Shown one piece after another: positions 1-11,100 of a stretch of 64,000 nt of DNA. This DNA comes from Quillaja saponaria (lineage: Eukaryota; Streptophyta; Magnoliopsida; Fabales; Quillajaceae), in the NCBI GenBank assembly GCA_029379385.1, contig CM055608.1:23558350-23622349 (forward strand), in the 5' to 3' direction. The notes under the pieces were generated by a model. The model was not told the origin of the DNA. It searched no databases and worked only from the letters and a program-made list of their open reading frames with translations. How positions within the stretch are numbered: position 1 is the first letter of the stretch; every line of letters begins with the position of its first letter. A program made the translations under genes and the position numbers.

Positions 1-701
1 TCTATACACAATAAAAGGCAAACAAAATTGTGAAATTGCAGCAGTGTTATGAATCAAACGGACCCAGCTGATTCCTGTTCCACATCTTATGTGGGACAGG
101 TTTCTCTTTATGGCTTCTTTTTGGGTCTCGGTAGTGGCCCTTTCTTGATTGATTTGCAACATGATTGGCATGTGCTTCTTTTTTAATTGTTTCTTTCTTG
201 TATACGTTTTCCTTTTCTTTTTGTAGGACTCCTCGTCCTCCCCTCTTGTATTTGTTCTCCCTGCTGACATAATTTCTTTTCTTACCCCAAAAAGAGAACA
301 ATAACAGCTGGAGTAAACAGTTTGACCCCTCTTAAAACTATAAGCACCAGTTGACCTAGTCAACAGTTTCAAGGTTCCAACACGTCTACAAAGGGACATT
401 CAGGTCATACTAAATTCAGTTGGCCTACACAAATTGACTAGCAAAAGCCAAGCTTTTGTCAAGCTTCTTTATTTAAGCATCATCTGTCGTCCTTTTATCC
501 TTCTTGCAATGTGAAACCAATAAGACTTTAGAGAATAGTCTAAGGCTGGGCTACAAATGATGACTTTTCAGCTTACATTCTTACATACCTTTAATTTTAT
601 TTTATTTTCCTTTTAGAGAAAAGAGAAAGGAATATTAGCACAAGACGTACACACACTTACATAGTAACAGTGAGGTTTTAAAATTTCACAAAAACTTGTT
701 C
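1..701. other. Non-coding left flank (probable intron or 3' side of the CID gene)
   Basis: No coding exon could be supported here on either strand. On the plus strand, 200-290 (tail near 'actcctcgtcctcccctctt') resembles the stretch at about 15165-15235 that follows a LINE remnant, so part of it may be an old LINE 3' end. The open frame on the minus strand at 301-47 is Lys/Arg-rich low-complexity sequence without a recognisable domain, and I do not treat it as a gene. The missing 3' exons of the CID-domain gene must lie in or beyond this stretch, but no exon with the expected continuation was found. Confidence 0.4.
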
Positions 702-706
702 ATACA

Positions 707-848
707 TCTTAGGGAATATATGTTAGTGTTAAGTCTCACATTATTTAGATGTGGTAGTCTTGTGTTAGTGTTTTAATATAAATAAAGATTATGGCATAGT
801 CCTTGATAAAACTCAAGCTACTATCCTTTTCTTCATTATATTTTCACA
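707..848 (+). repeat. 5' LTR of the TRIM element
   Basis: 142-bp repeat, same length as its partner at 1503-1644. It ends TTTTCACA immediately before the primer-binding site. The first bases have diverged from the TGTTGAAA of the 3' copy. The differences between the copies mean the insertion is not recent. Confidence 0.85.
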
Positions 849-1502
849 TGGTAAAAGAGCAGGTTTGATATAAACCTAACTTTCTCTTTCCTAATAGACT
901 CCATGAAATCTGCAATCATGAAGAAGAAAAGAAAAAAAACTATTTATTATAGGGTTTCACTAAAACACTCTCCACTTGCAAATATATTATGGTTTAGGGT
1001 GACAGCTCAAACCTCCCCTTCTCATCCTTTTTTTTTTAGGTTTGACGGTTATAAGGTAAACAGTGTCATGATTAATAGTGTTAGCAGTTCATGTGAACTA
1101 CTACTGTTTGGTTGTTTTTCTTGCAGGCCGCTAGTTGATATTCATCTTCAATTTGTTGGTTGTTTTGGTTCTTTGGCACAACCTCTTTCAAGTTTGAAGA
1201 GTTTCAACATTTTCTTTTCGTTATTGTTTGCATCGCCAACGTCAAAGTTGTATGAATTTGTTTTTTGACCATAGAAGTTCTAAACGGATGTTGTTAATGC
1301 CATGTGGCATTTAAGTTGTGTTGGGTGTGAACCAACAAGGCATATTGTTATTTGTGCATTTAGTTTTCTTTCAATCACAGAGTCGAGTGAAGCTTAACCA
1401 ATTGTCAGGTTGTTCTATATGAGGGAGAGTGTTGTGAATTTTGATAACTTTGGGTTTTACTTGTACAAGCTTGAACATTATATGCTCTAACTTGCGGGGG
1501 AG

Positions 1503-1644
1503 TGTTGAAAATTATATGTTTGTGTTAAGTCCCACATTATTTAGATGTGGTAGTTTTGTATTAGTGTTCTAATATAAATAAAGCTTATGGTGTAGTGCTT
1601 GATAATATTCAAGCTACAACCATTTTCTTCAATATATTTTCACA
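1503..1644 (+). repeat. 3' LTR of the TRIM element
   Basis: 142-bp repeat beginning TGTTGAAAAT right after the polypurine tract and ending TTTTCACA, followed by the ATACA duplication. Confidence 0.85.
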
Positions 1645-2172
1645 ATACATATGTCTTAACACTAAACAAAACCTGTATAAACATCTTACCCCACTTGTAA
1701 CCAGAACTCATTGTCTTGACAAATTATGTCACTTGTTTCATGACCTACCATTATTTTTAATATATTTAATTTTCTGAGTACTGAGTAATAATCAAATCAT
1801 TTGTAACTGGAAATATTTGGTAATATATAATATTATAATTCACTGAAATAATTATATTCATAAAAAAATATTTTAAAAACAAATTTATTTGACTGCCAAT
1901 TGAACTACTGACCATTGACCCTCTCTCCCTTCCTGGCTCAATAACTGGGAAAAATAATATTCAAAAGATTATCCAAGCAGCAAGTTCAGATATCTTAAGG
2001 TGAAAGTCAAAACAATGATTGATCCAATTGTTAATTGATGTAACAAAACCAGTCATGACAATGGAATTCTTAAAAATTTGCAAAGACAGCACAGTTAATT
2101 GAAACCAAACCACAGTAAATTCTTTGAGAGAAGACAAAAATAGAGAAAGAGGGAGGAGTTGGAGATTCTTAC

Positions 2173-5100
2173 TTGTAAATGAGCGTGAATAAGTTGATGC
2201 CTTGCTTCCTGAAAAACTTTGAATCAGTAACCATTCATTAATTATGAAAAGCTTATATTCATTGCAGCTTGAGAATATAAGTGCAAGTGTAAAAGAACTG
2301 TACTTGGTCCTGAAGTGCTTCTTTAAGCTGGGAAAGCAAAGCAGCCCTAGTTGCCTTGGCATTTTCAAGTTGTGCAATGCATTGGTGAAGTTCCTTTTCC
2401 TGCTCTTGTATGTCAGTCACAAAAGTAGATCCCAGATGATCTCCTGATTTGCACATCCAAACACAACACCCCCCCCCCCCCCCCCAAACACCCCCAAAAA
2501 AAAAAAAAAATCCAAAACCAAAGAAAGATATGTCAGAAGACCATTTAATATGTGTTATTTAAGTTCATTGTCAAGATAGTAAATGAGTCGGGAAAAAAAT
2601 TGGAAAAGGAGAATATTAAATGGGGCAGCTGACTTACTTTGCAATCATTTTTTCTCTTTCTACTTTTTGTTGCAAAGTGAAATATAGAAAATTTCTGTAT
2701 TATTTGTATAAAATATATATATAGAGGAAGAAAGAGTAGTAGCTTGGATGATACCAAGACTACAACAATACCTTATATTTATAGTAGAGAACATACATAA
2801 GATTTGCTTATCTAAACAACGTGAAATTTAACACCCAACATAACTTAACACTAAACATACTCTAACAATTTGAAATCCCAAACTTGATGTATTCCAATTC
2901 TTGTTATTTTCCTCGTTTTCGACTTTTCATTTTAATATCTTCCATCCCTAAGGCAGTGTATCTAAAATTCCATGGATTTGAGTTACAAAACTTGGTGTTT
3001 TCTATTCGATATAAGGAGAGAGAGAGAAGGCATTATGGTTTTAAACAAACTACCCTTCTCAGGCTCTCACTATTTATTAAGAAAATGTGGGCCCTTCAGA
3101 TTCATTTCCATGGACCATTAACATTATTGTCCAACTTTCTCACGAGTAATATGTGCAACTCATTTAGAGAAATCAAACTCTTACTGCCAAACTCAACAAT
3201 GAGTGTATTTCATGTAAGACATGGGTACAAATGTGATTTTATGGTTATTGAGCATTTATGATCCTAGTTACATTTATTTAAAAAAGGCAGTGTGAGGAAC
3301 AAACATTGAATTGGGTATCATATCAGCTTGTCCCAAAATGAAGTTTTGGACACATATCAAATACATTACAAGAACAGTGAAATATTTTAAAAAGTTTTAG
3401 CAATTTTCGGAAAATGCATCAAAAGTAATTTCTAAATGATTATAAGCGTAAAAAATTACCAATTGAACATGTTTGATTCTTATAAACATATTTTAGTCTT
3501 GGGGGTTAAAATACTCTGATAACAATATGAGGAAGGACATATGACATCAGAAGTGTTTCCTATGCGGAGAGAGAGAGGAGTTTAAAAGAAGCATAGGATC
3601 AATTCAAATGATCCAAAATTACTTAAATTCCCCTTCCTCATACTCAGCTACCGAGTGTCTCGCTCTCACCTGGCACCTCTCTCCCACCCTCCCTAACAAT
3701 TTTACTCCCTTCACACATCTCAATCTCTCTTTCTCAACTCTTTGGATCACAGTTCATTCCCACTGTCAATTATTGTTTGAAAACTAGCTCTACACCTTCC
3801 CCGTCTCCAAATTATAACAAACTGCTAAGCTTTTATGTATATTGAAAACATCAGTCCCTTTAAAGAACTTTTACCTTGAGCTAAGGCACTCTCAACATCT
3901 TCCATAATTTTACCCACATGAGATACAGCTCCATTACATTTGTTTAAGGCGGCTTCCTCAGTAAGATGCTCATCAAGTACAGATTGAAATGCCGTTAGTA
4001 TTTTCTCAGGCTGCCCCCCGACAGCTAGTTTCTGCATTTAAGATGATCAAGAAAAGACGTACTCAAAAACAGACAAATACAAAATAAAACTTGAAAAGGC
4101 AACAAACAAGACCAGATAAAGTGATGGAAACATCCTTACAATTCTCACTGAATGTGCATCCCTCTTCACTATCTTGATAGGATTTGAACTCTTTGCATTT
4201 CCGGCAGACACTGGAATAGAACTCTTACCCATCAACTCATCTTTGAGACCCTGCCCTCTGGATCCAAAAACCTTCCTTTCCTCCCATATGTCAACCTGAA
4301 CAAACCAACAGACAGCACCATCATTATGAACAACCCCAGCCCAAAAGAAAAGATCATATAAGTAAATAATTACTTGACAAGTGATGCAATGAGGACAAAA
4401 TAACAACGGTCATAAAGCAAAAAATGAAACAGAGGAGTGGATGATATACAATGGTTCTCTATTTGTATGCATGAACATTCATTCATCAATTTCTTTGTGG
4501 TATGGCTGTATATTTGGACCAGGTAATGCAATCATAACTGTGAAATATTAGAAATAATAGACCAAAAGAGCTAGAAACAGAAGATGGACTCCTAATGGTC
4601 GAGTCATCATTAGTTCACAAATCATATACCTAGATCATCTGGAGAATATTGGCATAGTCAGCTTATCATATACAACCACCACCTAGACAGATATTATATG
4701 TTGTTGATTCCAGATATATTATTTCAGTAAAGGTTTAGAAACACAATTATCATCACTCCCACCAGAACTACAACTAACAGGAATAATGTCAGGTGCCAAC
4801 ATAAAGGTGGACATGTTGTATGCATGCTTGATGCTTTTGAGCCAAACTGTTAATCATTATTAGTAGGAGTTACACGGAAGTGGAGTGAATGAAAACATGT
4901 GTCAAGTGTCAACAGTGCGCATGTCAAGCAGGCAGACACTCTTAACATGAGTTTTGCATTGGATAAGCAGTACAGATCAAACCCAAGGTCTTGAGCTTTC
5001 AGGCTATCGTCAAGTAAAATAATAACTTATATCCAAACAAATGTGATTACACAGGGGGGTCAATGCTCATTTCCAACCCTCCAAAGAGCATAAGTACACA

Positions 5101-8100
5101 AGTACGTGCATATGGGAAGAAAATCCAGTGGCAAGGGCAACACAAATTAAAACAGGTAGCTTATTAAATGATTAACACCTCAAAGAAAAAACAAAGTACC
5201 TAGATACACATTTTCAATTGAGAATCAATTTCACTCCAACTTGGAGTTATCTAATAGTTAGCCAGCCATAACAGAGAACAGCTTATTTTCACCTTCCATT
5301 ACCAAATGACTATCCCCAGCAAAAAAGTATATCTTCCCTTTACTCCTTAAAGAAAATATAATGATTTTCTAATATCAACATGAACCTCCAACACAAAGCA
5401 AAGTACACTTCCTTCTAGGAACAGACATCCCAGTGATGTTGTACCAAGAAAAAGAAAGAACTAGGGAAAACTCAGAAAATATTCTCAGGAATGATAATAA
5501 AGTCTGACAACAAATCAATCATAAAAACCTGTATATAGACATCCCGGAACCTTAACACAAAAGGTAGAGTAACCAATAAGCAACTCGAAATATAATCCTT
5601 AAATTGAAATAAGCTCTGATTAATAAAATTCCAAAATTGAAAGCCCTTGTTGAAGAATAAATATAAATAGCTTAGTTAGTGAGTCAATTTTCCTTACTTA
5701 TAGCTAGTTTCCTTATTATCTACAGCTGACTTACTTGTACTCCACATAATATCATAGTATTAATATACTGTCTTGGTGTGAGGAATTGTAAACCAATTTA
5801 CCCAAATACTTTGAGTTTCTCTCTTTTTAGCATTTACATGGTATTAGACCTCTTCTGACACTCGGGTTCTCAATTATGATGCCTCTGATCATATATTTAG
5901 GTAACCCAAAACTTTTCTCTAATATTAGTAATACACCATCACTTTCTACTGTCACTTTAGCCAATGGTTCCACAACCGTTGCAAAGGTATAGGTCAAGCT
6001 ATACCATTCTCTTCTTTATCTTGAGATTATGTGCTTCATGACTCAGAATGTCATTTAGTCCAATTTTTATTTGTCAATTGACTCGTTCCCTCTATAGTTC
6101 TATTCTTTTCATTGATGATTCATTTATCATACAGGACCAACATACGAGACGGACAATTGATATAGGGCGTGAGTCACATGATCTCTACCATCTTACGACA
6201 CGACCTACATCTTCAGTGGCCTACTCTACAGATGTGTCACTGATTCTCATACATACTCAATTGGGTCACCTTAGTCTATCCAAGCTCCAGAAGATGGTTC
6301 CTCATTTGTCATGTTTGTCATCTTTAAATTGCGAGTCTTGCTAGCTTTGTTTCCAAAGCATAGTCCTCTTAGAACAAAGTCTCCCTTTCATCTTGTTCAT
6401 ACTATTACCTTTATTGATGAATATTCTCGTTGCACTTGGTTGTTTTTAATGAAAAATCATTTTAAGTTATTTTTTATATTCCAACAGTTTTAGTGCTGAA
6501 ATTAAATCAAAATTTGGTATTTCTATTCTTATTTTGCGTAGTGATAATGCACATGAATACTTTTCATTATCATTTCAGCACTTTATGACATCCCAAGGTA
6601 TGTTGCATCAATCATATTGTCTCACATCTCTCAATAACTAAGTACAAAAATAGACATTTAATTGAAACCACTCGCACTCTATTGCTATGTAATCATGTTC
6701 CACTTCAGTTTTGGGTGATGTTATCCTTATGGCATGCCACCTCATTAATTGCATGCCATCTTTCACATTGCACAATAAAATTCCGCATGCCATCCTCTTT
6801 CCTAATGATCCTTTATATTCACTTCTGATTCGCATCTTTAGTTGTACTTATTTTGTTCATGATCTAATACCGGGGTAGGATAAACTCTTCGCCAAATCAA
6901 TCAAGTGCATCGTCTTGGGTTATTCTCATCTTCAATTAGGGTATAAGCGTTACTTTTTAGATAAAAACCACTATTTTACCTACACCAATGTCACCTTCTT
7001 TGAGGAATCTCCATTCTTTTCCAAACTCTATCAATGATGCTCTTGCTCATCCCAAGTGGCGACAAGTCATGGTTGTTGAAATGGGTGTTTTACATACTAA
7101 TGGTACTTGGGAACTCGTCTTGTTACCTTCGAGCAAGTCTACAGTTAACTTTAAATGGGTATACACCGTGAAAGTTCATCCTGATAGTTTTGTTGATGGC
7201 TTAAAGGCCATATTGGTTACAAAAGGCTACTGTCAAGTCTATTCTCCCGTAGCTAAAGTTACTTTTGTCAAGGTTTTCATCTCTCTTGCTACTATTTTTG
7301 ATTTGTCACTCCATCAATTAGATAGTAAGAATGCTTTCTTACATGGTGGCCTTGGTGAAGAAATTTTATCAAGCAACCACCTAGTTTTATCGCTAAGGGA
7401 GAGTCAGGTATGGTGTGTAAATTAAAAAAATCTCTATATAGCATGAAGCAGTCTCCCAGAGCCTGAATTGGTAGATTTAGTGATGTTATCCTTAGTTTTG
7501 ACTTTCAGAGGTGTCCTGTTGATCATTTAATTTTCTATAAACATACATCTCATGTCATAATTCTTTTGATTTTTATATGTGGATGACATTGTAATCACAA
7601 GTGATGATAACCACAGAATTCCGTAATTGAAATCAAAGTTGTCAAGATCAAGATCTTAACTAGGATCGTAGAGGATCTACAAGATCGAATCGTAAGTTCA
7701 AAAGATCTTACAAAATTTGTAAAATACCCTTTAAAAATACAAATATACTTGTCAAAAGTCATAATGCTATACATAAGTGCAAAATAAATAACAAATGTTC
7801 ACATATTTACCACACCATGACCAAAAAATATATGAACAATAAATTGCTATATGGATTGTAAGCTACCATATAGCAATTAGCTATCACAACATTGCTTTAG
7901 TAAGCAAGTGGCTATGGCGTTCTTCTCAAGAATCTAATGCACTTTGGCATATGGTGATTAAGAGCAAGTTTTGCCTTCATTCGAATGGGTTGGATGCCAA
8001 AATTTGTACGAGTATTTCTCTTGCTAGCCCTTGGAAGTTCATTTCTTAAGTATTCCCCCTCTTTTATCTACTTCTTCATTTAAAGTTGATAATGGTACTC

Positions 8101-11100
8101 GCATTCGTTTTTAGGAGGATGTTTGGTGATTAAGAGCAAATTCGGCCTTCATCGGAATGGGTGGGATACCAAAATTTGTTTTGAGTATTTCTCATGCTAG
8201 CCCTTGGAAGTTCATCTCTCAAGCATTCCCCTTTTTTATCTCCACTTCTTCATTTTAAAGCTAGTAATGGTACTCACATCTGTTTCTGGAAGGATGTTTG
8301 GATATGGAATAGGTCTTTTGTTGTCACTTATCATAGGCTTTATCATCTCTCAACTTTTCATTTTGCTCTAATTTCCTACTTTTATGTTTAGGAGGAAGAA
8401 TATTTTACATGAGATTTTCATTTCTTTAAAGGTTTAAATGAAAAGGAAGTTTCTAAACTTACAAATTTGCTAGACATTCTTGCTCCTACTCACTTCCCTA
8501 ATATACCTGATACTTGGATTTGGTCACCTGATGCCTTCAAAATCTTTCTCTTGTAAATCATATTATAGTTTTCTTGTATATGGCCCTGATGCTTTCTCTT
8601 TCCCATTTTATAAATTCATCTGGAAGGCTAAGGTACATCTAAAGTCAAGGCTTTTGTGCGAACAACAATACTTAATATAGTCAACACAAATAACTTGTTG
8701 CAAATGAGGAGACGCACTATCACCTTATATTTGTGTGATGTGTTCACAAAATTGTGAGACTATAAGCATCTATTTCTTCATTGCCCTTTTATAGGAACAT
8801 TTGGTGTAGACTATTTGGCATTTTCAATATTTTTTGAGTTTGTTCAAGATCTTTAAAAAACAATTTGATAATTCATTACCGAAACTTCAGCGTGAATAAG
8901 GACATCAAAAGTTTTCGGAGATGTGCTTTCTTTGCAATCATTTGGAGAGTTAGGTTGGAGTGTAATGTGAGAATCTTCCGTGATCATTGTCTACCAAGAC
9001 TTATCTGGAATAAGATTGTTTTTCTAGCTTCCATTTTGGTGTGTTTCTTCAAGGGCCTTTCGGGGCAATAGACAAGGAACTAAAATTCGTTTCATTTTGG
9101 TGGAAACGAGCAAAATGTTTTTGTTTTCACAATTATGGAAGCGAAACACCCCATCAGAAACAAAAAGTAAAATTTCGATAATGATGGTGTCGTTTCCACA
9201 GGGAAGGTGTAGTTTTTCGTTTGAAATGAATTGATTTCGATAAAATTTGATGGCAGACAATATAAATTTCTTGTTATGTAAAATTCTTGTTTTATGTAAC
9301 TATTTTACATAAATTATATATATATTTGTATATATAATACAAGCTTCCTAAGAGCTCCTAATGTTTGGTTTAATAATGTTAGATACTTACAATTACTATA
9401 ATATGTGTTTTATTATATGATTTCATGTGTTTTCATATGTTTCCAAATAATTTACCATTTCCATGTTGTTTCATGAATCATTTCTATTTCTAGACTTATC
9501 GAAACAGTCACCTCGAAACAAATTTCTTGACTTATCTCTTGCATTTTCATTTTTCTTTTCCTTTGAGGACTTATTGTTCTCCTTTGTATTCCTCTCTTTC
9601 TCCATAAAATCTTCTTTTCTTCTAATAAAACATAAAAAAACTGTTTATATAATCCAATTCAACACAAGCAGCAAAGTTTCTTTTCCATGGAAATATGTTT
9701 GGCATTCTAAGGTGCCTTCTAAAGTCACTTTCTTTGTTTCAACAATTTCCCTAAATCACATACTAATAGCAGACAATCTAATGAACAAAGGCGTTTGCAT
9801 TGTGAGTTAGTGTTGTTGCTACAAAAATAGTGACGAAACTATGGACCAATTGTTTATTCAATGTCCAAATGCTACAACCTTGCGGGAGTTGGTGTTTGGG
9901 CCTTTTGGGATTGTTTGGGAGACGCCCAATACCAGTTGTGGATCTCTTGTTTAGCCAATGCAAGAGTGAAGGTAGAAGAAGTGGTAGGCTAGCTTGGCAG
10001 GTGGGCTCTCTTGTTTGATGGGGTTATTTGGCTTAAGTGGAACAATCGTATCTTCAATAATGAGGTGTCAACGGAAAAACTGAGAAGAAACTTTTGACTT
10101 TTGTGGCTCTGTGCATTCAATCCATTTTTCATTGTGTTGGTTCTCTTGATGATTTGAATTGTAATTTGTAGCTTTGTTTCTCTTGATTTTGGTAGGCTGT
10201 ATATGTACCATCTTGTATACAAAGATATGACCTTTTTCTATTAACAATATGGGTTTTTCTAACAGGTTCTAAGGTGTAATAAATATGGTTTTTGGAAATT
10301 GAAACTTTTCAAAATTAGTAATTTATGCATTAAAGAGTACTGAAATGATGGTCAACTACCGTAATAAATGCTAAAAACTTTCTATTTATAGAATCTTAAT
10401 AAGTGCTTTTAGGGTACTCGTTAGAAAAATCCTAATAAAATTATTACTTATAAAAAAAAATAATAATAATATATAAAGGAGTTCAGCAATGTTGTTACAT
10501 CTCCCACCCACATCCAAAGAAAAGGTGCCAGGTTGCAGTGCATGAAGATGTTAGATATCCTGATTAGCAACCAGTAGTAAGAAAGAGAATAGGAAAAAAT
10601 TGTCATATTTTGAGCACTCAACCCAGAAGCAAATCAATCTTACATATACACCAGTTAAATCTCCAAATCATTATGTAGGAGTAGATAAACCAAAAGGAAA
10701 AGAGACAAGCAACCAATCACCAAAATGTCTTACCAGTCTAGTCACTGCTTTCTTTCCATTTTCATCACCATTTTGATAAACAAGTTTAAGGTCTGCAGGA
10801 AGAACTTTCCAAAATTCATTCACAAACTCGCTGCCTTTTCGCCTACTATTTTGCAAAATGTCATTAGCCAAGTACAGAAAAGAAACACATTGCTCTTTCT
10901 GGGAAGAGTTGAACAATTTGTCCCATGTTTCAACAATCTGTTTTGCTTTCTTCCGGTAAGAGATACACCAGCGAGACAATGCTGATTAGATGTTAAAGAA
11001 GTACATAACATCATACACCAATCAAGTACGAGAGAAGAAAAACTCATACAAAGGAAAGTAAGAGACAGTTGCAAATCACTGAAGTTACAAGCAAAAAGAA

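Larger units (their letters stand above)
702..1649 (+). mobile_element. TRIM-type LTR retroelement, complete with target-site duplication
   Basis: Two direct repeats of 142 bp each, 707-848 and 1503-1644, align along their whole length (shared core 'gtgttaagtc', then 'cacattatttagatgtgg'). The right copy starts TGTTGAAA and both end TTTTCACA. A 5-bp duplication ATACA sits outside each end (702-706 and 1645-1649). Directly after the left repeat is a primer-binding site, TGGTAAAAGAGCAGG at 849, close to the initiator-Met tRNA complement TGGTATCAGAGC. Directly before the right repeat is a purine tract, TTGCGGGGGAG (1492-1502). The interior (849-1502) has no gag, protease, integrase or reverse transcriptase. 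Short LTRs and no coding capacity fit a terminal-repeat retrotransposon in miniature (TRIM), or a Ty1/copia deletion derivative. The left LTR start (TCTTAGGG) has mutated from the canonical TG. Confidence 0.85.
5648..7605 (+). mobile_element. Degenerate Ty1/copia retrotransposon lacking gag and its 3' end
   Basis: The left LTR candidate is 5648-5838 (TGTTGAAG to CATTTACA, 191 bp). A primer-binding site, TGGTATTAGACC, begins at 5839. Almost immediately afterwards (about 5865) the sequence reads VLNYDASDHIF, the equivalent of the copia protease DSGASDH region, so gag is missing. The order is then GAG-pre-integrase (about 6048-6345, with QLGHLSLSKLQKMVP), integrase core (about 6360-6640, FIDEYSRCTWLFL and RSDNAHEYFS), the post-core stretch (6700-6985), and reverse transcriptase (6988-7600, ALAHPKWRQVMVVEM, LHQLDSKNAFLHG). 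Several stops and frame changes interrupt it. The end of reverse transcriptase, RNase H and the right LTR are absent. It lies antisense inside intron 3 of the CID gene. Confidence 0.85.

Noticed and set aside
47..301. Lys/Arg-rich 84-codon frame on the minus strand
   Set aside because: Low complexity, no domain, and overlaps a stretch resembling a LINE tail; no splice context tying it to the CID gene.
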